Part shown: one piece after another, positions 1 to 7,470 of the stretch
Layout of the letters: every line of letters begins with the position of its first letter
How positions within the stretch are numbered: position 1 is the first letter of the stretch
Program-made: the position numbers and the translations under genes
Source: Bacteroidota bacterium
GTDB taxonomy: Bacteria > Bacteroidota > Ignavibacteria > SZUA-365
Assembly (NCBI GenBank): GCA_018224345.1
Contig: JAGTUW010000191.1
Span: forward strand, 1-19,330
DNA length: 19,330 nucleotides
Direction: 5' to 3'
The notes under the pieces: generated by a model
What the model saw: only the letters and a program-made list of their open reading frames with translations
What the model was told of the DNA's origin: nothing
Database searches by the model: none

Positions 1-120
1 AAAGCTCCGGCAAAGAAGGCCACAGCCAAGAAAGCTCCGGCAAAGAAGGCCACAGCCAAGAAAGCTCCGGCAAAGAAGGCCACAGCCAAGAAAGCTCCGG
101 CAAAGAAGGCAGCCGTCAAG
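1..120 (+). repeat. 30-bp in-frame tandem repeat inside the histone-like gene
   Basis: Three perfect 30-bp copies (1-30, 31-60, 61-90) are followed by a fourth that matches for its first 20 bases and then diverges (91-120). Shorter pieces of the same unit recur to about 170. The unit length is a multiple of three, so copy-number change keeps the frame and alters only the length of the basic tail. The array may continue to the left of the window. Confidence 0.9.
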
Positions 121-189
121 AAGGCAGCAGCGAAGAAAGCTCCGGCAAAGAAGGCAGCAGCGAAGAAGAAGTCCGCTTCGAAGAAATAG
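1..189 (+). CDS. Histone H1-like Lys/Ala/Pro-rich protein, C-terminal part (5' end outside window)
   Basis: The frame is open from the left edge to TAG at 187-189. The 62 visible residues are almost only Lys, Ala and Pro, with a few Thr, Val and Ser. They are arranged as a ten-residue unit KAPAKKATAK that occurs three times exactly (1-90) and then degenerates, ending in KKKSASKK. Such tails are known from bacterial histone H1-like and HU-fusion proteins, and from AlgP-type proteins, where the positive charge binds or compacts DNA. That role is an inference here because the N-terminal part, which would tell a HU fusion from an H1-like protein, lies outside the window. It is the only gene seen of its unit and ends at the strong terminator at 214-249. 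The composition is certain; the family name is likely. Confidence 0.8.
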   Translation, partial: KAPAKKATAKKAPAKKATAKKAPAKKATAKKAPAKKAAVKKAAAKKAPAKKAAAKKKSASKK

Positions 190-213
190 ATACCATGTTC
201 AAACGCATGTTGC

Positions 214-249
214 AAAAAAAGACCGGGCCGTTATCGCCGGTCTTTTTTT
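214..249. terminator. Bidirectional intrinsic terminator
   Basis: A perfect 13-bp inverted repeat: A7 then GACCGG at 214-226, and CCGGTC then T7 at 237-249, with a 10-base loop. A GC-rich core flanked by A7 and T7 works as an intrinsic terminator in both directions. It sits between the stop of the plus-strand histone-like gene (189) and the stop of the minus-strand gene (266), so it probably serves both convergent units. Confidence 0.93.
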
Positions 250-265
250 CTGCTGATACCTGTGT

Positions 266-916
266 CTAGACCGGTATACCGATTGCGATACTTATCTCGT
301 TCGGGACACAGGTGATTCGTTGTCCGGGAGTCACGATAGCCGGATGCGCAACACAGGTTTGATGTGTACATGCAGAGGAAATGACTTTCAATCTCTGTCC
401 CGCAACCACAGCGACCATCGGACCCAGCGTCCCCATGATTTCATACTTGCCATCCTCATGCAGCGATATCGCCTGTATCAGATGTTTCCCATGCATGACA
501 TCTGCGGATCTCGAAAATGCAGGGACGATATTGATGTAACGCAGCAACACCGGGTCCGTCTGTAACTCCGGCATACCCAGCGCCTCCTCCATCTCACGCA
601 AGGCAGCGTAGAACAACGATGCGCCATCATGAAAATCACGCAAGCGATTCTGCTCGAAAAGAAGAACGCCGCCAGGATATGTACCGTTGAGCTGACTCTG
701 TTTCAACCTGAGAAATCGGTCTCCGAAATGCTCGACCAACAATTCATCGGCAAGCAACTCCGCGCGTTCCGCCTGCGCGGTCAGTATACTGACATCGAGC
801 GCAACCGGCGTGATTTCCTTGCGAATAAAATCCGGAGCGGATTTCCGGGCATGATCCTTGACATGTAAAAAACCCAGTTTGAAGAAGTCACGGCGGTCCA
901 TCTTCGATCCTTTCAT
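266..916 (-). CDS. NusG-domain-II-like cysteine protein (216 aa)
   Basis: The last ~70 residues resemble the stand-alone NusG domain II family. A 'LHEDGKYEI' strand region is followed by C183-x4-C188 (ACTHQTC) and then a PGQRITCVPNE segment carrying C203; the family pattern is C-x4-C, then PGQ-x-I-x-C-x-PN. The first ~145 residues are not recognised. The protein begins near MDRRDFFKLGF, which recalls the twin-arginine motif RRxFLK, but no hydrophobic segment follows, so Tat export is doubtful. The start at 916 gives a 4-bp ATGA overlap with the upstream gene; Met6 (901) is an alternative. Stand-alone NusG-II proteins are often small, secreted or membrane-linked and of unknown role, and the His/Cys cluster could bind metal. 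Family call moderate, function unknown. Confidence 0.65.
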   Translation of the reverse strand: MKGSKMDRRDFFKLGFLHVKDHARKSAPDFIRKEITPVALDVSILTAQAERAELLADELLVEHFGDRFLRLKQSQLNGTYPGGVLLFEQNRLRDFHDGASLFYAALREMEEALGMPELQTDPVLLRYINIVPAFSRSADVMHGKHLIQAISLHEDGKYEIMGTLGPMVAVVAGQRLKVISSACTHQTCVAHPAIVTPGQRITCVPNEISIAIGIPV

Positions 917-2148
917 TTTGTCGTCCCGGTCAGGAGGAAGTTGTCAGAAACCCGGTGAGCGGGATATCGGAACCATTGCCCTGCGATGGTGAAGGTTCCC
1001 TGTTCACCCTGATGCCAGAGAAGCAGATACCACCCCCCACCATCCATTGCGATCACCGGCATTTTGCGTGCAATCCGGTCATTACGATCGTTGACCTTGA
1101 TGTTCCGTCCTCTGGACATCCCGTCACGATCGAACACCTGAAGATAAATATCACCACGCTGATTGTTTTCCGTATTGCGATGATCCTCCCAGCAGGCAAC
1201 GGTATTGCCCTTGCGGTCACCCGCCGCTACAACAAGGCGTTGCCATCGATCCCCCACATCGTCATTGATGCGCTCGGCAGGTGAGAACGTCCCACTGCCC
1301 AGGTCCACAATACGTCGATAAATATTGCTGTCCCCCTCACGATAATCCTTCCAGAATATGTGCGCCGTATCTTCGGAGACACAGACCGCGCTGACGATGG
1401 TGGTCATGGCCTTGCGTTGTGCGGAATCGATCAACACATTCCCGCTGCCCGTTGCACCGATACGATGGTAATAGAATTTCCACTTCCGATCGGCCCGGTT
1501 ATCCGGCCATACGAGCAGATGTCCGTTACGATTATCCCTCGCAATACGCGGCGCACCCTGCATTGCCGACGCAGCATCATCATTGATCAGAATGTCAGGC
1601 CCCGTCGCTGTACCATCGGCAGCCACACGCCGCGCATACACATCCGCATTCCCGTTGCGGTAATCCTGCCATGCAACAAGCAAACCGTCACGCAGACACC
1701 GGCCTGTCGCCGGCATCATACCGTCCGCCTGAACCTGCTGTACAGGGAATGTCCCACCCACCACGCCATCCCGCTGCACGACAGCGGCATAAATCCTTCG
1801 CGACAGAGCCTCCCGTCGCTGCCAGGCAACCAGAACCGTACTGTCGGTGAGGAAGGTGACGGAAGGACGTGCGTCTTCAATGCCGGCCATTGCCGCGGTG
1901 ACCTGAACGCAGCGGATATCCTTCCGCTGACCGCGTTCGAGAAAAGCCGCATGTACTGTGGCACCCACTCGCGTACGCTCGGACCAGACAACAGCCCACA
2001 GCCCTTCATCGTTGCAGTCTGCAGACACATGCCATACATTCCGTGTACTGTCGACATGAACATGATCCCACACCGGCACATCATCCTGCGCGGCGAGATG
2101 CGCGGAACACAGATACAGAAGCAGAAGAAATAACGCGAGACGTTTCAT
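913..2148 (-). CDS. Exported seven-repeat beta-propeller-like protein (411 aa)
   Basis: The start at 2148 was chosen because it puts a clear signal peptide at the N-terminus (MKRLALFLLLLYLCSAHLAA, cleavage likely just after). The frame is open further upstream, but the added 44 residues are charged and would bury the signal. The mature part carries seven copies of a 'hydrophobic-W-(Q/K/E)-D-x-R-x(n)-(D/N)-(I/V)-Y' motif, with Trp at 55, 109, 160, 214, 266, 320 and 378. The spacing is 51-58 residues, as expected for a seven-bladed propeller. 'WQDYRNGNADVYARRV' is typical of unnamed secreted proteins of Bacteroidota and relatives. No T9SS sorting domain or lipobox is visible, so a periplasmic location is likely. 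It is translationally coupled to the cysteine protein downstream (ATGA, 913-916). Function unknown. Confidence 0.8.
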   Translation of the reverse strand: MKRLALFLLLLYLCSAHLAAQDDVPVWDHVHVDSTRNVWHVSADCNDEGLWAVVWSERTRVGATVHAAFLERGQRKDIRCVQVTAAMAGIEDARPSVTFLTDSTVLVAWQRREALSRRIYAAVVQRDGVVGGTFPVQQVQADGMMPATGRCLRDGLLVAWQDYRNGNADVYARRVAADGTATGPDILINDDAASAMQGAPRIARDNRNGHLLVWPDNRADRKWKFYYHRIGATGSGNVLIDSAQRKAMTTIVSAVCVSEDTAHIFWKDYREGDSNIYRRIVDLGSGTFSPAERINDDVGDRWQRLVVAAGDRKGNTVACWEDHRNTENNQRGDIYLQVFDRDGMSRGRNIKVNDRNDRIARKMPVIAMDGGGWYLLLWHQGEQGTFTIAGQWFRYPAHRVSDNFLLTGTTK

Positions 2149-2340
2149 AAGCGAAATATAGTATTTGCGAATGCATGACGCACGTTTCCGTCGCTTCGAT
2201 CCGCTTGCGTCACTGAATACCAAGCTGTTTCCCGCGAGACTGTTCTTTCGTTCAATATGATCTTTTGCTTTTGGCTCCATCCCCGTGTAATTTTTGAGGA
2301 TGTTCGAGTGTTACCTCTGGATAAGTCTCCACGAAATATA

Positions 2341-5193
2341 ATGTCGGCAAAAAAAACAACGGCAGGAAAAACATCGCGCAAGCGCACGGGCAGGAATGCA
2401 TCCACGCAAGCGCATTCCGTGTTGCGTATCCGTGGTGCGCGCGTGCACAACCTGAAGAATGTCTCTCTGGAGCTCCCGCATAACCGCCTGATCGTGGTCA
2501 CCGGAGTCAGCGGTTCCGGAAAATCCAGTCTCGCCTTCGATACCATTTATGCCGAAGGGCAACGCCGCTACGTGGAAAGTCTCTCCGCGTATGCAAGACA
2601 GTTTCTCGAGCGCATGAACAAGCCGGATGTGGATTTCATCCAGGGAATCGCACCCGCCATTGCCATCGTACAGAAAACAATCAGCCGCAACCCGCGTTCG
2701 ACCGTCGGCACCACGACCGAAGTCTACGATTACCTTCGCCTGCTGTTTGCACGCATCGGCAAAACGTTCTGTCGTCATGATGGGACTCTCGTGCAGCGGG
2801 ATTCCGTCCGCACGGCTATGGAGCGCCTGGAAACACTGCCCGAGGGAAGCAAACTGTATGTGTTGTTCCCCATGCATGCGCATGAGGGACATGGTATGGA
2901 CGAAGAACTCGACAATCTGCGTAAACAGGGATTCATCCGTATCGTCGTCGGTGAAGACCTTTTCAATCTCGAGGAAATCACCACCGTGCAGGCCGCCAAG
3001 GGAGAGGTGTTCGTGCTGGTCGACCGTATTGTCTGGAGAAGCGACGCGGACAAAGGGCGGATCACCGATTCGCTCGAAACCGCCTTTGTCGAAGGTGAAG
3101 GCTACATGCGGATTCGCGTTCTTGAAAGCGGCGAAGAATGGAAATTCAGTACGCGCCATGACTGCGGTGTTTGCGGAACGCAGTACACGGAACCCGAAGC
3201 ACAGCTTTTCTCCTTCAACAGCCCTGCCGGCGCCTGCCCGGCCTGCCAGGGTTTCGGACGGACCACCGGTATCGATCCGAAGCTCGTAATTCCAAACGAG
3301 ACCAAGACCCTCGCCGATGGTGCGGTACAGCCATGGACCACACCGAAACACGGCAAGCATCAACGGGACATGGCAAAAGCCGCTGCTGCTGCAGAACTGC
3401 GACTCAATGTTCCGTGGAGAGAACTCAGCGTGAAGGAACGTGAATTCGTCTGGCAGGGAGGAAAAGGATTCAAAGGGATCCAGGGTTTTTTCGATATGGT
3501 GGAATCGAAGAATTACAAAATGCATTACCGCATACTCATGGCGCGTTACCGTGGGTATACCATCTGTGCCGCCTGCGAGGGAAGCCGGCTGCAACCCGAC
3601 GCACTCGCCGTCCTTGTCGGGGGGAAACATCTCGGCGAACTCGTGCGTCTGCCCCTCGACCGGCTGCAATCCTTCTTCGAAACCATCCGTCTGACCGACT
3701 TCGAGTTGGAAGTGGCCGACCGCATCCTGCAGGAAATCCGGAAACGCCTGACCATCCTCAACGATATCGGACTCGGGTATCTCACACTCGACCGCCTGTC
3801 TCACACGCTCTCTGGAGGAGAATCCCAGCGCATCAACATTGCCACCTCTCTGGGATCCGCTCTGGTCGGCGCGCTGTACGTGCTGGATGAACCGACCATC
3901 GGTCTGCATCCACGCGACAACATGCGGCTCATCGATATTCTGCTCTCCCTCCGCGACAGCGGCAATACCGTCATTGTCGTCGAACACGATACCGAGATGA
4001 TGCAGGTGGCGGACCTCATTGTCGACATCGGACCGATGGCCGGGGAACATGGAGGCGAAATCATCGCAGTGGCTCCGATTGATAAGTTGAAGAAGAATCG
4101 TCAATCGCTGACAGGCCAATATCTCAGTGGCAAACGTGCCATCCCTGTCCCACAGTCACGCAGGGCGCACACTGCCTCTCTCAAGATCCGGGAAGCGCAG
4201 CACAACAATCTGAAAAGCATCGATGTCTCCATTCCGCTTCGCACCCTGACCTGTGTGACCGGGGTCAGCGGATCGGGGAAAAGCACGCTCGTCACGGATG
4301 TTCTCTATGCCGGACTGAAAAAAGAACTCGAGGGTGCCTATGAAGAAGAAGTCGGAAGCTTCGGCGGTTTCACCGGCATCAAGCGCATCACACACGTGGA
4401 ACTGGTGGACCAATCTCCGATAGGCAGAACACCCAGGTCCAATCCCGTCACCTATCTCAAGGCGTTTGACGGTATACGCGAACTCTTCGCATCGACTGCC
4501 GCCGCGAAACTCCGCGGCCACGCACCAGGCGCCTTTTCCTTCAATGTCCCCGGCGGACGCTGCGATATCTGTGAAGGAGACGGTTTCATCAAGGTGGAAA
4601 TGCAGTTCATGGCGGATCTCTACCTTGAATGCGAGGCGTGTGGAGGGAAACGGTATAAGCGCGAGATACTTGAAATCCGCTATCGCGGAAAAAACATCGT
4701 CGATGTTCTCGACATGACCGTCACCGAAGCATTGCAGTTCTTCGAGAATGTCCCGCGCATCGCAAACAAACTGCAGATACTCGATGACGTCGGCCTCGGC
4801 TACATGCGTCTTGGTCAACCGGCAACGACGCTTTCGGGAGGCGAAGCTCAACGCCTCAAACTTGCCTTGCACCTCTCCTCCCGCAACACCGGTCATACAT
4901 TGTTCCTCTTTGATGAGCCGACTACCGGGTTGCATATCCACGATATCCGCAAGCTGCTCAACTGTTTTGAAGCATTGATCGAAACCGGTCATAGTGTGCT
5001 TATCATCGAGCACAACCTGGATGTCATCAAATGCGCCGACTGGATTATTGACCTCGGGCCGGAAGGAGGAGAAGCAGGTGGCTATGTTGTGGCGGCGGGA
5101 ACACCGGAACAGGTAGCGGCAGTCGAAGCCAGCCATACCGGTCGCTATTTGCGCGAAATATTGAAGCAACAGCAACGCACTGCAGAATTGTAA
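2341..5193 (+). CDS. uvrA: UvrA, excinuclease ABC subunit A (950 aa)
   Basis: UvrA is the damage-sensing ATPase of nucleotide excision repair; it loads UvrB onto lesions in the cytoplasm. All hallmarks are present. Walker A GVSGSGKSS lies at 55-63 and GVSGSGKST at 641-649. ABC signatures LSGGESQR (490-497) and LSGGEAQR (831-838) are each followed by a DEPT Walker B. Zinc module 1 has Cys 275, 278, 299 and 302; module 2 has Cys 741, 744, 764 and 767. Length is normal for UvrA. ATG 2341 is preferred over the longer open frame from 2257 because the family's conserved part begins at about residue 27 (LRIRGARVHNLKN). The first ~25 residues form a Lys/Arg-rich tail. No clear ribosome binding site is seen. 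It heads a plus-strand run; the VOC gene starts 20 bases after its stop. Confidence 0.97.
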   Translation: MSAKKTTAGKTSRKRTGRNASTQAHSVLRIRGARVHNLKNVSLELPHNRLIVVTGVSGSGKSSLAFDTIYAEGQRRYVESLSAYARQFLERMNKPDVDFIQGIAPAIAIVQKTISRNPRSTVGTTTEVYDYLRLLFARIGKTFCRHDGTLVQRDSVRTAMERLETLPEGSKLYVLFPMHAHEGHGMDEELDNLRKQGFIRIVVGEDLFNLEEITTVQAAKGEVFVLVDRIVWRSDADKGRITDSLETAFVEGEGYMRIRVLESGEEWKFSTRHDCGVCGTQYTEPEAQLFSFNSPAGACPACQGFGRTTGIDPKLVIPNETKTLADGAVQPWTTPKHGKHQRDMAKAAAAAELRLNVPWRELSVKEREFVWQGGKGFKGIQGFFDMVESKNYKMHYRILMARYRGYTICAACEGSRLQPDALAVLVGGKHLGELVRLPLDRLQSFFETIRLTDFELEVADRILQEIRKRLTILNDIGLGYLTLDRLSHTLSGGESQRINIATSLGSALVGALYVLDEPTIGLHPRDNMRLIDILLSLRDSGNTVIVVEHDTEMMQVADLIVDIGPMAGEHGGEIIAVAPIDKLKKNRQSLTGQYLSGKRAIPVPQSRRAHTASLKIREAQHNNLKSIDVSIPLRTLTCVTGVSGSGKSTLVTDVLYAGLKKELEGAYEEEVGSFGGFTGIKRITHVELVDQSPIGRTPRSNPVTYLKAFDGIRELFASTAAAKLRGHAPGAFSFNVPGGRCDICEGDGFIKVEMQFMADLYLECEACGGKRYKREILEIRYRGKNIVDVLDMTVTEALQFFENVPRIANKLQILDDVGLGYMRLGQPATTLSGGEAQRLKLALHLSSRNTGHTLFLFDEPTTGLHIHDIRKLLNCFEALIETGHSVLIIEHNLDVIKCADWIIDLGPEGGEAGGYVVAAGTPEQVAAVEASHTGRYLREILKQQQRTAEL

Positions 5194-5213
5194 CACAGAC
5201 ACGGAGCCTTCTC

Positions 5214-5582
5214 ATGGCACATGGTATCACATGGTTTGAAATTCCCGTCACCGGTTGGAACCGCGCAAAAAAATTCTATCAGACTCTGTTGAAAGTCGAT
5301 ATCGAGGAACGGGAAATCGGGCAATCCCTCATGGGCATACTCGGGACTCCGGAAGATGGTATCAACGGCGCTCTCGTGATGCACGAATGGTATATCCCTT
5401 CCGAGCACGGAGTTCTGCTGTATCTTGATGCAGGCAAGGACCTCAATCTCATGCTCGCCCGCGCGGAAGGCGCAGGGGCAACGGTACTCATCCCGAAAAC
5501 ACAGATATCCGAAGAGATCGGATATATGGCCGTCTTCCGCGACACCGAGGGCAATCGCATCGCCCTTCATTCCCGCAGTTGA
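5214..5582 (+). CDS. VOC family (glyoxalase/bleomycin-resistance fold) protein (122 aa)
   Basis: A small single VOC domain made of two beta-alpha-beta-beta-beta modules. The first begins GITWFEIPVTGWNRAKKFYQ and the second ends with 'AVFRDTEGNRIALHS', the usual VOC closing motif D-x-(D/E)-G-N. VOC proteins use a metal for isomerase, dioxygenase or drug-binding roles; the substrate cannot be read from sequence. Of possible metal ligands, His3 and the C-terminal region are in place. The start is fixed by GGAG at 5203-5206, seven bases before ATG. It lies 20 bases after uvrA and 7 bases before the DMT transporter, so it is very likely cotranscribed with both. Confidence 0.88.
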   Translation: MAHGITWFEIPVTGWNRAKKFYQTLLKVDIEEREIGQSLMGILGTPEDGINGALVMHEWYIPSEHGVLLYLDAGKDLNLMLARAEGAGATVLIPKTQISEEIGYMAVFRDTEGNRIALHSRS

Positions 5583-5589
5583 TACGCGC

Positions 5590-6480
5590 ATGCCTTTCAT
5601 CGGTGAATTCAGTGCTCTTGTGACCGCCTTCATGTGGTCCGGCACCGCCATAGTGTTTTCCGAGGCGACCCGACGCGTCGGAACAATACAGGTGAATATC
5701 ACGCGCATGCTGATCGCATTGATATTTCTGGTAGGAACCGTGTTTCTGCTCGGTCTGGATTACGGTATGTCGCGACAGCAGGTGTTGAACCTCACCTGGA
5801 GCGGTATTATCGGGCTGGTTCTGGGTGATACCTTCCTTTTCCGGGCGTTCAAGGACATCGGTCCCCGTATCTCCATGCTTGTCATGTCTCTTGTCCCCGC
5901 GATCACTGCAGTACTCGGCTGGTTCTTTCTCGCAGAAACGCTGTCCCTGCCGGGCATCGCCGGAATGACCATCACCATCATGGGCATCACCATGGTGATT
6001 CTCGACCGGCAGCCCGCTGCCAGCGTACGTTATCGTGTCACACCGAAAGGACTTGCCTTCGCCATACTCGGGGCATCCGGACAGGCGACCGGACTCATTT
6101 TCGCAAAATTCGCCCTGAACGAATCCCCGCTGCATGGCATGGTGGCGACCACCGTACGTATCGCCGCCGCGGTTGTTCTTTTTCTTCCGGCGGCATATCT
6201 GTTCAAAAGGTATAAAAACCCGTTTACCGTTTACTCTCGTGATCCGAAGGCATTGGGCTACACGACAGCCGGCGCCTTTATGGGACCGTATCTCGGTATT
6301 ACGTTCTCCCTCGTTGCAATCACACATACCAAGGTGGCGATCGCGACGACCATCATGGCGCTTCCACCCATCATCATGCTTCCACTCGTGTACTTCCTCT
6401 ATCGCGAACGTCTTTCACAGCGTGCCGTTATCGGAGCGTTCATCGCCGTCAGCGGAGTCTCCCTTCTCTTTCTGCGTTGA
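5590..6480 (+). CDS. EamA/DMT-superfamily transporter (296 aa)
   Basis: About ten hydrophobic segments arranged as two homologous EamA halves. Half 1 is ~residues 1-140 and includes 'GDTFLFRAFKDIGPRISMLV' and 'ALVGWFFLAE'-type motifs; half 2 is ~155-296 and ends 'YRERLSQRAVIGAFIAVSGV'. This is the drug/metabolite transporter fold of inner-membrane exporters; the substrate is unknown. The start at ATG 5590 was chosen because the frame upstream overlaps the VOC gene, and MPFIGEFSALVTAFMW is a normal EamA beginning. Only 7 bases separate it from the VOC stop, so translation may be coupled. Length is typical of the family. Confidence 0.9.
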   Translation: MPFIGEFSALVTAFMWSGTAIVFSEATRRVGTIQVNITRMLIALIFLVGTVFLLGLDYGMSRQQVLNLTWSGIIGLVLGDTFLFRAFKDIGPRISMLVMSLVPAITAVLGWFFLAETLSLPGIAGMTITIMGITMVILDRQPAASVRYRVTPKGLAFAILGASGQATGLIFAKFALNESPLHGMVATTVRIAAAVVLFLPAAYLFKRYKNPFTVYSRDPKALGYTTAGAFMGPYLGITFSLVAITHTKVAIATTIMALPPIIMLPLVYFLYRERLSQRAVIGAFIAVSGVSLLFLR

Positions 6481-6572
6481 GGTATCGCGCAATCTGAAGA
6501 ACCGCTTCGGGAAAAAGCAACCGAACAGAAAGCGCCCCGCGCGACACAAGTAATATTCAACACGGAGTTTCC

Positions 6573-7325
6573 ATTCCCGGACTGCTGACATATGCCCTTC
6601 TGCTCACCGCAGGATTTTTCGGTGGTCTCGTCGACTCCATGGCCGGTGGTGGTGGGTTGATCACGCTGCCGGCGCTTCTCGCTGCTGGCGTCCCGCCGCA
6701 TATCGCTCTGGCGACGAACAAGGTACAGAGTGCAATCGGAACCACCTTCAGTGCGCTCCGTTATCTGCGCAGCGGGTATGTCCATCTCACACTGGGAATC
6801 ACCGGCTTCGCATTCTCCTTCATCGGTTCCTATCTGGGTGCCTGGACAGTGCTCCGCGTTCCGGCGTCCTCACTCGAAGCGCTCATTCCCATTCTCATTG
6901 TCATTGTCGCCGCGATCACATTTCTCAAGAAGGACTTCGGTCTCAGTGATCGCGATACCATTCTCGAAATGCGTCATTATATCCTTGCCGCCGTCTTCGC
7001 CTTTGCGCTCGGTTTTTATGACGGCTTCTTCGGTCCGGGCACCGGTTCCTTTCTCGCCTTCGGTTTTATTGCCCTGTTTCGTTTCGGTTTTCTCCGGGCG
7101 ACCGCACATGCAAAACTGTTGAACCTCGCATCGAACTATGCCGCCATACTCGCATTTGTCCTCGGCGGCGAGATTTACTGGGCCATCGCGCTGCCGATGG
7201 GACTTGCAAACATCGCAGGCGCCTGGACGGGTGCCGGTCTTGCCCTTCGCGGTGGCTCCCGCGTCATCAAACCCGTGTTCGGTATGGTGCTGCTCGGTCT
7301 GCTTGTTAAAATCATTCTATTCTGA
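6573..7325 (+). CDS. TauE/SafE family permease, probable ATT start (250 aa)
   Basis: TauE/SafE (DUF81) inner-membrane protein of the sulfite/organosulfonate exporter group; the true substrate is unknown. The conserved N-terminal stretch 'TAGFFGGLVDSMAGGGGLI', the segment 'PPHIALATNKVQ' near the first loop and the second-half 'GFYDGFFGPGTGSFLAF' are all family signatures, with about 7-8 hydrophobic segments. The nearest ATG (6639) falls inside the first signature and would remove half of the first helix. The frame is open upstream to 6498 but has no ATG, GTG or TTG. GGAG at 6564-6567 stands five bases before ATT 6573, which gives a family-typical 250 residues; CTG 6582 is the alternative. It follows the DMT gene by 92 bases. 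Family sure, start inferred. Confidence 0.85.
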   Translation: MPGLLTYALLLTAGFFGGLVDSMAGGGGLITLPALLAAGVPPHIALATNKVQSAIGTTFSALRYLRSGYVHLTLGITGFAFSFIGSYLGAWTVLRVPASSLEALIPILIVIVAAITFLKKDFGLSDRDTILEMRHYILAAVFAFALGFYDGFFGPGTGSFLAFGFIALFRFGFLRATAHAKLLNLASNYAAILAFVLGGEIYWAIALPMGLANIAGAWTGAGLALRGGSRVIKPVFGMVLLGLLVKIILF

Positions 7326-7343
7326 GCACGGGGGAAAAAATGA

Positions 7344-7370
7344 GAGTTAAGAGTTAAGAGTGAAAAGTTA
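7344..7370. repeat. GAGTTAA short direct repeats
   Basis: Two exact adjacent GAGTTAA copies (7344-7350, 7351-7357) are followed by two decayed ones (GAGTGAA, AAGTTA). They lie just after the permease stop. It is a low-complexity intergenic motif with no evident function. Confidence 0.6.
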
Positions 7371-7448
7371 AATGAAGGAAATGAGGGGAATAAGGGAAAT
7401 GAATGGCACCACAGAGTTCACAGCGTTCACAGAGGCTTCTTTAACGGA

Positions 7449-7470
7449 GGGCGGACATTCCTGTCCGCCC
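7449..7470. repeat. REP-like palindrome (9-bp perfect stem, 4-base loop)
   Basis: GGGCGGACA (7449-7457), loop TTCC, then TGTCCGCCC (7462-7470). The perfect GC-rich arms are not followed by a T run, so this is not a standard terminator. Placement between operons and the compact form suggest a dispersed palindromic element, but a second copy is not present in this window. Confidence 0.6.

Noticed and set aside
1..120. 30-bp repeats as a possible CRISPR array
   Set aside because: The repeats are directly adjacent with no unique spacers and are in frame inside a protein gene.
266..916. Rieske iron-sulfur protein, suggested by CTH and the RRDFF start
   Set aside because: Only one C-x-H element is present and no second C-x-x-H; the C-x4-C and PGQ-x-I-x-C-x-PN pattern fits NusG domain II better.
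1360..2133. 257-codon plus-strand open frame
   Set aside because: It is antisense to the propeller protein, whose seven regular W repeats and signal peptide show which strand codes.
2149..2340. Promoter pairs between the propeller gene and uvrA
   Set aside because: A TTTTG followed by TAATTTTTG is near the Bacteroidota pattern, but spacing and bases do not fit well enough to call a site.
2311..4119. 602-codon open frame on the minus strand
   Set aside because: It lies wholly antisense to the clearly coding uvrA and shows no family motif; long antisense frames are common opposite codon-biased genes.
6592..6661. ATG 6592 as start of the permease
   Set aside because: It is in another frame and meets TGA at 6658-6660; it would need a frameshift.
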